This document shows, in pieces, positions 45,422-57,159 of a stretch of DNA of 64,000 nucleotides (position 1 is its first letter; each line of letters starts with the position of its first letter). The notes beneath the pieces are model-generated. The model was not told the origin of the DNA, made no database searches, and was given only the letters and a program-made list of their open reading frames with translations. This stretch comes from Cryptomeria japonica (taxonomy: Eukaryota > Streptophyta > Pinopsida > Cupressales > Cupressaceae): contig NC_081406.1 of the NCBI RefSeq assembly GCF_030272615.1, positions 482,455,900 to 482,519,899 on the forward strand, in the 5' to 3' direction. The position numbers and the translations under genes are program-made.

Positions 45422-47827
45422 ATGGCTCCTAAATAGAATTTTCTGGCAAAGTCAATTATTCAGAAAGGAGTGTCTGTGATGATTTTTTAGAATAGTTGAC
45501 ATTGTCAACTAATTAGGCATCAAAGGCAAAAGAATTAGTGCCTAGAGCTCCCCGTTTAAAGATAGGAGAAGGACTGTATGACAAGGGTAACTGGTTGAGA
45601 GACCCACAGGTTGGATTGTCTGGGTTGGGGTTATTTAAGATTGGATTTGGAATGAGAAATTCTCCGGCCCTACAAAACAGTATTTGGGAATTAGATGTTG
45701 GGAAATTGGTAGTCCCAAGGGTATTTATGGACATAGATTTGTTGACCCAAATTGCACTCAACTATGATCCAGTCACAAGAAGCATTCGGGATATAAATGG
45801 AAAAACCCTTATTGAGATTAATGCTGAAGAATTCAGGAATTCTTTTGGGCTTAATGAGTTTACCAATTTTCTAGAACCCATAAACTTCAAATCATTAGCT
45901 CAAATTTACAGTGCATAGAGGAGTCATCTCGGGAATGGGCCTCTCAAGGAATTTTTTGTGAAGATAGGTGGGTTGACAGTTGTAGGACCCAACACACAAG
46001 AGCCCTTTTCATTAAGTATATTCACCTTGAGGGCTAAAGGAATGTATTGGGCACTTTACCAAGTTCTGAGAGAAGATGCTGAAGCAAATATGCCAAATCA
46101 CTACTTGTTAATGATTGCTTAGATTTTGAATCCTTCTCTTGCAATTACATTTGATTATGCTTCTTTCATTGCTAATGCTATCCATGGAGGGTTAACATGA
46201 ATAAAGAATGGAAAGGTGGATAGGCCTTTCGGATGGTACTCACTCATGATGCATCTATTTCTTTTCAAAGGTGGTGATTACTTTGCCAGTGGACTAGACC
46301 TTGTCAAGGAGAAAGAAGGAGAAAAAATGCCGGTACAATTATGGAGTACTGTGTTGTCATGGGATAGAGAGGATGCCAGTTTCTTGAAGTTTGACAAATA
46401 CTTTGCATCCAAGATTATGACTCTCCTATGCTCGGAGAACCCAAGAATCCCCAAGGTTCTTCTGGAATTCATAAGACCAAAAGAATTCGCAGAGAACATA
46501 AAAATTGTTCATAATTGGGGTGACATTTACTTGTATCCAGTCTCGACAGTTTTCAGAGTGTTTGGTTTTAGAGGCACCCCATTCTTTCTACCCTACCAGG
46601 TCCCTCTCAAAGTGGGAATTATAGAGATCCTTAGACAAATTGGTGGTGTACAAGAGGCAGAGTTGACAAGCAGGGGTAAAGGGACTATTTTCCCTGCAGC
46701 TACCATAGCCCACCAATTTGTAATAACAAAGGGAGGTTGGAATTGCTTTGAGGATTTTCTCAAGCCTTACCATTTCTCCACTGCAGTGTCTAGGTGTGTT
46801 GATCTAGAAGACTTCTTCAATGGCATGTTTAGAAAGAAGGTAGCTTGCAGAGGTAGGCCCCATCAATTTCAGTTTCCTAAAGACCTCATCAGAAATGAGT
46901 TTGATCTAGATGAGCAGGAGCTAAGGAAAGAGAAATGGGTGGCTTATAAGAAAGCCTTGGATTTCGTGCATCAGTTTGATGCCAGCTATGACCCATTGTC
47001 TAGCTTTTTCCCTCTGGAGGAGAAAATAAAGTTTTTAATTGTTTGCTTTGAAGATGTGATGAAAAGGAGAAGAGGGAAGCTATAATCAAAAGCAACCCTG
47101 AAAAGGCGAGAATGATCCTAAGTAGGTCAACTTCCAGCAAAGCAATCCCTCCTAGTGATTATACACTACATAAGAAATCCAGTTATAGTGTGCTGATGCC
47201 TATGACAGGGGAGCCCTCTACCTCTAAAGGAAAGAGGAAGATACAAGATGTCATTGACATCCAAGAAAGCCCAAAGAAGCAAAGGGTAGGGAAAGAAGTA
47301 CAATCAGATACACCTTTGTATTCCCCATCCCAATCCCCTATCCATATAGGAAATGAGAAAGCAACAGCTGAGCAACTCCTACAATTAGGTAGTCTAGGGG
47401 AAATTGCCTACACTTATGATGAAGTGGAAGAAGGAATGCCAGAAGAACCCATTGTTGCTGAAATGGATATTACCACCACTGAACTCAAAGGCCAGGAGTG
47501 GGATCCTGAGATAAAGCAGGCCAATAATGCCTTCTTGGCTGACAACAATTTTGTCACATCAGAAGCATTTATGTAGTTTATATGGAAACAAAACATAGAT
47601 AAATATAATGCTAGATGTGAAAAGAGAAAGGTTGAGCGGCCTAATAAAGATCCAACCCTGATAGAAGAGGAAATAAAGAAAGAGATGATGGAAGAGTTCA
47701 AAACCATCACCCCTAAGCAAGGGAGAGATATGGTAGCACAAGATGGAGTGCTTATTCTACCCGAGTGGGATATAGTAGATGCCTTGGTACTAGACGCAGT
47801 GAGGAAGGAGACCAAACCCATGGAGGG
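45422..47827 (+). pseudogene. Element X ORF: large accessory protein, split by D
   Basis: Probable start MAPK, stop, NFLAKSIIQKG at 45422; a frameshift near 45475 leads into KELVPRAPRLKIGEGLYD. The main frame runs to 47085, shifts at an AGAGGG run near 47073, and continues to the D insertion point (KPMEG), resuming after 63988 as ITF. Stops at 45916, 46120, 46198 and 47574 are mostly TAG. A segment of about 80 residues (MLNPSLAITFDYASF-like region, IHGGLT, IKNGKVDRPFGWYS, LMMHLFLFK) has the spacing of the B ORF2 region WLKDELIDNLGKIKK, FRFGNLLVCLMLHI. The C-terminal part is charged with a nuclear-signal-like GKRKIQ and SPKKQR. The family is not recognised. Confidence 0.75.
47823..47827. repeat. 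Target site duplication of D, left copy (GAGGG)
   Basis: Repeated at 63984-63988; the X reading frame continues across the pair. Confidence 0.9.
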
Positions 47828-49097
47828 TGTAGACACCTAAAAATGGTCAACGCTTGTGGGATCATACTTTAACATTTGCGCATTGCCTCATTTTAGGTTT
47901 TTGCGTCGCATTAACATTTCTCTTGTGATTCGTACTTGGTTTTTATCATTTGCGAGCATCGAGTTATTCTTCTACATTCTTCATTTATCTCGCTCTCGAA
48001 TTTGGTCTTGTCGACAATAATCTCCAATCATGATTTTGATCAATTTTATCCTATTGCATCAATGTGCGTGCTTATTTGTCATCATTTTGGACATCGTCAA
48101 TCCTAATTAGGGTTTTGTCCTATCAATCTTGCGATCGATTTGTCATCGATCATTGTTCTCTTATCAATCTTGTCGATTTATCATCAATCCTTCAATCTTG
48201 TCCTCTTAACGATTGATTTGTCATCGGTCGTTGTCATGTTCGATCTTGTCCTTTTGCGATCAGTTTGTCATTGATCGTGGTCATTTTCAATATTGTCATT
48301 TTGCAATCTATTTTGTCATCGATTCTTGTCCTCTTGTCAATCTTGTCATTTTGCGATCGATTTGTCATCGATCGTTGTTTGTCTCAATCATGTCAATTTG
48401 GATCAATTAGTCATTGTTCCTCGTCAATTGGCGCATTTTCTCAATCAAATCATTTATCACATTGGTCATTTATCAATCCAAAATCAAATTGAATCGAGTC
48501 AATTATCTTTCAAGACCTAATTCATCTTCTAGGGTTTCGTGATTTAATCATTTAACCTTGTGTGTGTCATTTCTTCCTCTAGGTTAAATAATTTATTTAT
48601 TTATCCTAAGTCTTCTCATTGCAATTAAATGTTTCATTTAATTGGCTAACTAATTATTCCTCTTTTTGTGAATTAATTAATAAATAAATAATTATTAATT
48701 GATTTCCTAATCGTTCATCAATTTTCCCTCTTTGTGAATTATTAATAAATGAGAAATTATTAATTAATTCACTAAATTCCTAATTTCATCATTTCTAATT
48801 CTTAATTTCCTAATTTCCTATTTTCTCAATTTCCTAATTCCTAATTTCCACCTATTTTCTAATTTCCTAATTTTAATTTCCACCTAATTAACTTGTCTCT
48901 AGTTCTCCCTATTTTTGTGCTTCATGCATCATACTCTTGACATAGCAAGATGTCATAAGGTCCTAGTTCTCTAAGCTTTGCATTGGCAATATGTCATAAT
49001 TCATGACATAGAAGGTGTCATAACCTTCTTCTTTCCACTCAATTGTGCCATTTTTGAAATTAATTGCTTCCAATATCCATTTCATGCTAATTTGTCT
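47828..49097 (+). repeat. D 5' LTR, 3'-truncated
   Basis: Collinear with 62309-63578, then jumps after TTTGTCT into PMD sequence. It contains the GATCGATTTGTCATCGATC subrepeats and AT-rich TAATTAAT tracts. Confidence 0.9.
48127..48425 (+). repeat. Imperfect 40-50 bp subrepeats in the D 5' LTR
   Basis: About seven loose copies of a unit with TTGCGATCGATTTGTCATCG and ATCTTGTC. The same array is at 62608-62900 in the 3' LTR. The overlapping frames (48213-48520) are by-products, not genes. Confidence 0.7.
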
Positions 49098-50397
49098 CGT
49101 CGTGTAAACCATCTATCATACTCATCTGTCGTCCCATCGTCTACCACATCTGATCTCCAATCCCACTGTCTCTGTTGTAGCTATGAGAAGTCCGCATATG
49201 CTATGTGTGGCTGAATCATACTCCCCCACTGACTCATCTCTCTGTGAGATCGGGCAAAGTGCACAGTCCTCCTAGGTACATCCCGCCTCTCTCCAAACTG
49301 TCGTTTGACTCTCTCTGGCAGGTACAACTCAATCACTCTCTAGCAATTCACCGGTTGCCCAATTAGGTACCTCTCATGTCTACAATATGGTAGCTCATTA
49401 CTATCATCTGACCATCCAGGGCAATCATGATAGGGCCTCCATATGAATTCTCTCAATCTGTCTAGCTCATGTCGCCAGTACAATATGTATCCAAAAGGAT
49501 CCTGTCTCAGTGCTCCCCCATAGCAATACACATATGGTCAGTGTGGTACTACCTATCTATCTGTAATCAGTCGACATATGGCTATGTGCTCAAATTCCCA
49601 TACTTGTAGCAGTGTGACTCCACAGCTCAATGTCTGCACTCCCTGATATACTATCTGATGCAGCTGAAAATACAGCATAGCCAGTACACATGGTCCCCAT
49701 GCGTACACTGTCCCCTCTATCGCCATCCACTCTAGCACTCTTCCCCATCCAATAGGGAATCCATGTACTTGTCTATCTCCTGCCAGTAGACATGCTATCA
49801 CCACGGCTATCACCACATATCGTCGATCATACTCTGATGCCATAGTCTCCCAGCCAATCTCCCTCTTGACAATATCCAGATCATCTACGTCGCACTCAAA
49901 CAATTTGCACAATGCGTCTCTCCCTATCACTAGGTCATACTCTATCATCTCTCCATGAATCAGAATGCAGAGGATACGCCATACATCCTCCAGTGTCACC
50001 GTCGCCTCTCCAGTCGCCAGATGGAAGGAGGAAGTCTCTGAATGCCATCGCTCTGCCAATGCGGTCAGCAGTCCTGTGTTTGCCCTAATCTCGGGCATGA
50101 ATGTGACATAGTATATCCCAAGTCCTGCTAAGGTATCTCTCTCTGTGCTCCTGAGTCTATGTCGTAGCATGAAGCAATCAAGTCGGTTCTCCCGTGTGAT
50201 CAACGGATACTGTCGACTCTGCATCACAATTGGGGCAAATTTTGTCAGTTTTAGGGTTTGCTTCTATGGGTTGCATTTCCTCATTTTCATGTCTAATCAG
50301 GGTGTTTTTCATCTCATTTGACCTATCTTGTCCTTGTCCCCCCTTTCCGGAGCATTTGCATGCTGTTTTGACCAAAATTAGGGTTTCCAATGCACAC

Positions 50398-50515
50398 TTG
50401 CGCCTGTGTCCAGGAACCTGTGCCTGTGTCAGGTAACCTGCGCCTGTGTCTCCCTACACAAGCACAGAAGACCCTACACAAGCGCAGGATTCGCCCTACA
50501 CAAGCGCAGGAGTCC
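50398..50515. repeat. Opposed short tandem arrays in the PMD 5' region
   Basis: Three copies of TGCGCCTGTGTC-like units are followed by three of CTACACAAGCGCAGGA; the second set is roughly the reverse complement of the first, so the region can fold back on itself. Confidence 0.7.
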
Positions 50516-50653
50516 TTTTCTGCATCCCCTGTGGGCCCCACAATGTCCCGCAAGCAATCAAAATTCATGAAATTGAAAACATGGGTATTTGAGATCCATA
50601 CCGCTGCTCTTGCGTCGTCCGATCGTCTGAATGTGCGTACACATTCCTCGAGG

Positions 50654-50658
50654 TGATC
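50654..50658. repeat. Target site duplication of E, left copy (TGATC)
   Basis: Repeated at 61920-61924. Removing E restores GAGGTGATCCGCC, which reads ADHLE in the PMD frame. Confidence 0.95.
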
Positions 50659-51432
50659 TATCATGCCCAAAATTTAGGGCAAAAATGGAACAAATTTTTT
50701 TTTTAAAACTTACTAAATTAATTAACAAGTTCACTCTCGCGACAAACGTTAGTGAAACTTCCATTATTAAATTCGAGCTAATTCTGAAAAAGGACTAAGC
50801 AACGATAAATTGTTAAATTTTAAATTGCGTGAGACTAACTAGTTTAATTCTATCTCCAAGAGATATCTAGTCAATAGGTTTATTAAATTAATCAAACTAA
50901 AGGATATAGGAGAGAAATTTTAATTTATCCTCCAATATGACTATACAGTCTTATCAATTTTTTTTTAAATTAAAATTTCTCTTTATAATTCATTCCAAAT
51001 TAAAATCAGGAATATATAAATATATATATATATATATACATATTTGTATATACATACATATATATATTTATAATTTAATTACACATTTCAAAATGCTCAA
51101 AATTCATATATATACATATATATATTTTACTTATATGTTAAATATTTTAACTCCAATTCAAAAGCCATTTTTAACTTCCTAATTATTAAACCATATTTTC
51201 CCCAACCTTAATTAGGGTTATAATTTCCTCACATTTACAATATCTAAACTAATTAATAATTTTATTTTTATTCTAAAACCGAACTGCCCTAGCCCCATCT
51301 GGGCTAGCGTTTTAACCCATATAGTTTTTTTTTAACAGCCAAAGTTCCTTGCTGGGCCGAAGACCCTAACGGTGGCCATGATTTCAAGTTTGCAGGTCAT
51401 GAGAGTTTTGGGTGGCGGGCTGGCCGTGCGCA

Positions 51433-51560
51433 CCACTGTGTGAGCTCACAGTGGCGCCGTGGCACCACTGTGTGCCCACACAGTGGGAGCCGCAAGTGGC
51501 TCCACTGTGTGTGCACACAGTGGGCGCCGTGCAGCCGTCCACTGTGCGTACTCACAGTGG
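51433..51560. repeat. Array of four GC-rich palindromes in the E 3' LTR
   Basis: 22-bp palindromes at 51433-51454, 51465-51486, 51502-51523 and 51539-51560, all of the form CCACTGTG-6-CACAGTGG, separated by GC-rich GGCGCCG-type spacers in otherwise very AT-rich LTR sequence. The short ORFs through it on both strands are translation by-products. Confidence 0.9.
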
Positions 51561-51808
51561 AGTCCGCGGGGGGCCCAAAACATATATTTTTTTTAAAAAA
51601 ATATAACATATATATATATATATATAAATATATATATTTATATATATATATATATGTATATATTTATATTTACATAACTTTTATAATCATAGTTAAAAAG
51701 ATGAAATTTATTTCAATATAAATTTATATATATTTAAAAAAAAAGAAGAGAATTTACATGCAAAATTTTAAACTAAAATAATTAAAGGAAAAAGCATTAA
51801 GTTAAATC

Positions 51809-51810
<2 letters not shown>

Positions 51811-51898
<88 letters not shown>
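51811..51898. repeat. (AT)n microsatellite in the E 3' LTR
   Basis: About 88 bp of pure AT dinucleotides; the other LTR has only about 14 bp here (59411-59424), so it expanded in one LTR after insertion. Confidence 0.95.
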
Positions 51899-51903
<5 letters not shown>

Positions 51904-54384
51904 TTTAAATCAATGCTAACTAAAATACAATTTAGAATACTATTCAAAGATACATTATACTTTTTCCTGGAAATAAAGAAATTCATTGATTTTTTTTCTT
52001 CTAATAAATTATTCACATAAAACAACTTTTTCCATTTAAAATATTTAAAAACTTCCAACATTAATAAATTTCTATTTGCCTCAAGTAAAAATATAGGTAA
52101 AATCTAAATGAAAACAATTCTTTTATTTTCTTCCAAAATTCAAGAAGCTTTTGCAAGCAACACAAATTAACTTTTCTTTTTCAAATAAACCAGAAGTAGA
52201 AATAACAAGCTTTTCTTTTTTAAAACATCTCTAAGATATTCTTCCAATTTACAGAATGCTTTCTCTGAATAGTCACAACAATAAAACTTCAAATCTACTT
52301 TCACAAAATACAACTTGCTTCTCTTTTCTATGAATGAGGCATATTTCCTATAACAACTTTAAGCAAACATCTGCAACTGAATTCAAGTATCTTCAATAAC
52401 AATATTCTGTATCTCTTTCATGGTTCCTATTCTCTTTCCTCTGAATTTTCTTGCATAATAGAAAACACAAATATGACCACGGAGTGCTCACCTCCCAGCC
52501 TAGGCTAACTGGTAGCCACCCCCGAGCTCGGAGAACCAAATCCTAGACGGGTTACAAATAGGCAAACACATAGAAAGCAATGCATACAGACTCATTTTCA
52601 GACACATTCCCAACTTGGCTTTCACAGCACCACACTCTGGTGATGAACATTTTCAATGGGTGGTAGTGGACCAAATACCCTGAGGAGAACTGCAAATATG
52701 AAATAAACCAGAAGCCACCTCATGGCACAATAAAAATATCAAGAATCTCAACCCCTTATTCCTTATGCCCCCCAAAGGCATTCTAGCCTTATATCGCTCC
52801 TTATGACCCCCATTGCACAAACAGGCCATGCAGCAAGGGTCACACAAAGATCCCTTGTGATCGCTCTCAAAAGAGAGTCTCTCACTCGAGGGCTATCACT
52901 GCTACCACCCTCAAGATCCTCTTCTCTCCCAAGAGTAAGAGATCTTGAGAAAACTCCCAAAACACAATATTTCATAAAGCAAAAATACCAAGAGATTTTC
53001 AAATATAAACTTTCAAGAACACAGATTTCTTATACAAACAACTTCCAGACATAAACCAAAAAGAAGACATTACAAATAATAATTGAAAACCAACCTTAAT
53101 CTACCCAAAGGTTAAAATGATATCTGATGAAGAGCTGCCCAATCCACAAATCTTTTTCCTTCTACCCTTATTCAATTTCTCTATTCCATAACATTATTTT
53201 CCTTCCAATTTTTCTTCTGTCTCCAAAAATGGAGAGTGGGTGATTACTCTGCTATTCCCAAAAATCTTCCTTAAGAAGCTCACTCTCTGAGTTCTCACAG
53301 GATTCTTAAAAAAAAACAAAAAGAAGAAAGAAAGCAAAATGCAAAAAGACTCTCATTCCAAAAGGAAAAATCTTGATTTGATTTAACTTCAATTTTCAAT
53401 TTTCGCTCAACTCAGAAAAGCCAATTTTTAAAGCGTTAAAAAGATTATTATAAAGAAGAAACTTGCCTAAAATTACCCCTAACCCCTAGGTATACCTTAT
53501 GGGCTTTAGGAAACCCTATTAAAATACCCCTAGGTGTTCATTTAACCCATTTTAAACCCCTCTGAAGTTTATTTTCGGGTCAAACATAAGTTGACCACTC
53601 CAAATATTATATTCCCAAAATATTTATGACAACACATTAATTTATTTAAGAAATCTATAATTAAACACTTTCCCACCAAGAGACAAAATAAAATATTAAA
53701 TTTAAATCCACACATGTGTCAAGTGACACTAATAAAATACTTTTACAAAAATAAAACACGAAATTGTCTCTTGAGGTTTTTACACATTAAAATTTAATTA
53801 ACACTTAACGCTCATGCAGCATATACTGTTACGAATAAAATACAACACAAACGAGGTGTTGTCTCTCAAAATAGACAAACCCTGGGTTTACGAACATACA
53901 TAAGTCTAGGTTTGATTCTCCGTAATTTCCATGGTCACATGGTAAATTTCCTGCGCATCTCAATTTACACATTAGTACTTCCAAATATCCAAATATAATA
54001 TAATTCAATAATATAACAATACACATCATTACTTGCATACAATTTTCATCTGCACAGATTGAATACATCTTTTATCAAACAATTTCACATAAGCAATTTT
54101 CATCCCAATTCACATAAACTAAACATACATCATAGTTCTATATTCAGAGTAAAGTCTGGCAAATTCAATAATGACATCTATCATTGCAATATCATCCTAT
54201 CTAACAATCATGTAGTGTTCTATCTCATAAAGCATGTAATTTTATCATCAAATCATAGCAATGTTATCCAAATCCTGAAATCATATAATTTCTAAGTCTC
54301 AAAATGCATCAAAATAAAGTATCCATAATAGTCTAAAATATAAAATCCAGTAAATGTCAGACTGAGTTGAGGTGAGGCCTCACA

Positions 54385-54399
54385 TCTTCCCCCTCTAGG
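54385..54399 (-). other. Polypurine tract of E
   Basis: CCTAGAGGGGGAAGA on the minus strand, abutting the 3' LTR and overlapping the last stop codon of pol. Confidence 0.9.
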
Positions 54400-57113
54400 C
54401 ATGAACTTCCTCCTGGAGTTCATCAAAGAGGTGAGGGTACTCTGATCTCATATGTGCTGCGTCCTCCCATGAACCCGTAACCTCATCATAACAATTCCAC
54501 TGGACCCTAACCTGGTCCAGCTCTCGACCTCGAAGGGCCAATGTCCGGCATGCCAAAATGCGAATGGGCTCCAAAGCTAGCTGCCCGTCCGACTCCACCT
54601 ACAAGGCATCCCAATCTAAAAGGTGAGACTCATCATAGATATATTTTCTCAAAACTAAAACATGAAACACATCGTGGATGCGTGACAGGCTAGGTGGCAA
54701 AGCTAAACGGTAGGCAACTGGGCCTATCCTCTCCAAAATCTCAAAAGGTCCTACAAAGCGAGGTGCAAGCTTAGAACCCTTTCCGTAACGGATTGGACTC
54801 TTATGCGGTCGCACTCTCAGGAAAACTCTGTCTCCAACCAAGTAACTACGATCTATCCTCTTTACATCGGCATACTTCTTCTGTCTATCCTGAGCCTCTC
54901 TGAGATGCTGCCTAATCAAATCCACCTGCTGTTCCATATCCCGAACTAGCTCAGGACCAATGGCAACTCTATCCTCTATGCGATCCCAACTCAAGGGCGT
55001 CCTGCAAGGCCTGCCGTATAATGCCTGGTAGGGTGGCATTCCCAAGGAAGTGTGATGCCTGTTATTATAGGCAAACTCCACTAAGGGAAGATACTCCTCC
55101 CACTGGGTCTGATGATCCATGACGTACATATGAAGCATATCCTCTAACACCTAATTGACCCTCTCTGTCTGACCATCTGTCCCCGGGTGATAAGCTGTAC
55201 TGAAATTGAGCTTAGTGCCCATAGCTGCCTGTAATGACTTCCAAAAAGTAGAAGTGAAAAGAGAATCCCTGTTAGAAATAATCTTGCGGGGTACGCCATG
55301 AAGCTTAACAATGTCTCGCAAGAACACCTGTGCTACTGCTGGAGCTGTGAATGTAGTAAGAACTGGTGAAAAGTGAGCTACTTTGGTCAACTTGTCACCT
55401 GTCACCAAGATAGCATCGTAGCGACGAGAAGACATAGGGAGACCAATGATGAAATCCATGGATATAGTATCCCACTTCCACTCTGGTATAGCATGAGACT
55501 GAAGTAACCCACCTGGATGGCGGTGCTCCGCCTTTACCCTCTGACACTCGAGACATCGAGCTACTATCTCAGCAATGAGCTGCCGCATTCCCGGCCAATG
55601 ATACAACTACCTCAAGTCTGCATGCAACTTCTTAACCCCAGGATGCGCTGCATAAGGAGCTCTATGAGCTTCCATGACAATGAACTCTCGCAACCCTCCG
55701 GAGGAAGGTACATAAATGCGCCCTCTGTGGCGTAACAGTCCATCGAACTCCAAAGAATAATCCACATATTTCCCTTCTAGAGTAACCTGAGCACGTAATA
55801 CCTGACAAACCTCTGCATACCATCCATCCTCTGACAAGTGCCGAAGTATACGGTCTCTCAAGTCTGTGCCCATGGATATGGTGTAAACCTCATGACGTCT
55901 CCTACTCAAGGCATCTGCAACTACATTTTCCTTTCCTTTGATGTAGTGAACGTCAAAATCATATTCGCACAAGAACTCCATCCATCTCCTCTTACGTGCA
56001 TTAAGGTTCGGCTGAGTGAAGATGTACTGAAGACTCTGATGATCTGAATGCAACTCGAAGTGATGTCCTAAAAGGAAGTGTCTCCACCTCACAAGTGCAT
56101 GCACTACTGCTGCGAGCTCAAGGTCGTGAGTGGGATAATTAAGTTCATGAGTCTTAAGTTTCCTAGACTCGAAAGCTATGGCCCTACCATCCTGCATAAG
56201 AACTACCCCTAAACCCTCTAGGGAAGCATCTGTACAAACCATGAAGTCCGCTGAAGGATCTGGTACAACAAGGATAGGAGCGCTAGTAAGTGCCTTCTTG
56301 AGTTCCTGAAAGGCCTTCTCGCACTTCTCTGTCCACTCAAATTTCTTCCCTTTACGCTGAAGAGAGGTAATAGGGTGTGCGACTCTGGAGAAACCCTTGA
56401 CAAAACGTCGGTAATATCCTGCTAAACCCATGAAACTCCTGACCTCTGTCACACTGGTAGGCACTGGCCAATCCATAATAGCCCTAATCTTTGATGGGTC
56501 AACTGAGATCCCATTACCGGAAATAACGTGTCCAAGGTACTTGACCTCAGATCGAAAGAAAGCACACTTTGACAGGCTGCCAAACAACTGGTTATCCCGC
56601 AAACACTGCAATACCTGTTTCAGGTGCTCCTCATGCTCCTTCTCATTCCGAGAATATATCAGTATATCATCGAGGAAAACAATAATAAAACGGTCCAGAA
56701 AGGTATGGAACACCCCATTCATGAGACTCCTAAAAACTGCTGGGGCATTCGTAAGTCCAAAGGGGACTACGGTAAACTCATAATGACCATATCTAGTGCG
56801 AAATGCGGTCTTGTGGATATCACTTTCCACTATTCTCAACTGATGGTAGCCTAACTTCAGATCTATTTTGGAAAAGACTTTGGCACCCTGAAGCTTGTCA
56901 AATAAATCATCAATTCTAGGCAAAGGATATCGGTTCTTGATGGTTACTTTATTTAGCTACCGATAATCCATACACAATCGTAGAGATCCATCCTTCTTCT
57001 TAACGAAGATGACTGGTGCACCCCACGGGGATACACTAGGACGGATATGACCCTTCTCAAGAAGTTCCTCAAGCTGCATTTTAAGTTCATTAAGCTCATT
57101 TGTGGTCTAACCT
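54395..57113 (-). pseudogene. E pol: RT, RNase H, integrase, chromodomain
   Basis: Frame begins in RT ([40 protein letters not shown]) because the protease and upstream RT are deleted. RT core: [29 protein letters not shown], and the active site [11 protein letters not shown]. RNase [11 protein letters not shown] to [16 protein letters not shown]. Integrase: H-H-C-C finger ([20 protein letters not shown]), DTISMDFIIGLP, then ISNRDSLFTS where the second catalytic Asp is Asn (codon 55271-55273), and GQTERVN. C-terminal chromodomain-like block at 54600-54397. In-frame TAG stops at 56957, 55607, 55151 and 54599 all stand where Gln is expected. Inactive. Confidence 0.95.
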
Positions 57114-57159
57114 GAATTTCCTCGACAATCAGTGCCTTCTCTACAGCAACCCGAAGGCT

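Larger units (their letters stand above)
49098..50658 (-). pseudogene. Plant mobile domain (PMD, MAIN-like) gene fragment captured by D
   Basis: The long frame 50227-49553 contains the PMD signature: MPEIRANTGLLTALAERWHSE, FHLATGEATVTLEDVWRIL, then REIGWETM, with a C-terminal part that follows after stops: WRHELDRLREFIWRPY, YLPERVKRQFGERRDVPR, DEYDRWFTRRDKLA. LAERW, F-H-L-x-x-G-E-x-T-x-TLEDV and PERV-x-RQFG are typical of PMD proteins (MAIN/MAIL1 group; nuclear proteins in gene and transposon silencing, also carried by transposons). Upstream codons MADHLEECVRTFRRSDDAR cross the E insertion to an ATG at 61945-61943. A stop at 49553 and a CAG to TAG change near 49344 disable it. An intron between the N-terminal codons and the PMD frame is possible. 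Confidence 0.85.
50659..54384 (-). repeat. E 3' LTR (left)
   Basis: 3726 bp; starts TATCATGCCC (original TG) and ends GCCTCACA, followed by a pyrimidine tract. It includes palindromes at 51433-51560 and a long (AT)n at 51811-51898. Confidence 0.95.

Noticed and set aside
48213-48520. Cysteine-rich small ORFs repeated at 62694-63001
   Set aside because: They are the same LTR subrepeat read in three frames in both D LTRs.
51412-51721. Overlapping ORFs on both strands through the GC-rich E LTR region
   Set aside because: Repeated HTQW and THSG strings come from translating palindromes; the runs of Ile/Tyr come from (AT)n.
53829-54295. Small ORFs duplicated at 61364-61830
   Set aside because: Present only because both E LTRs carry the sequence; no coding signal beyond that.
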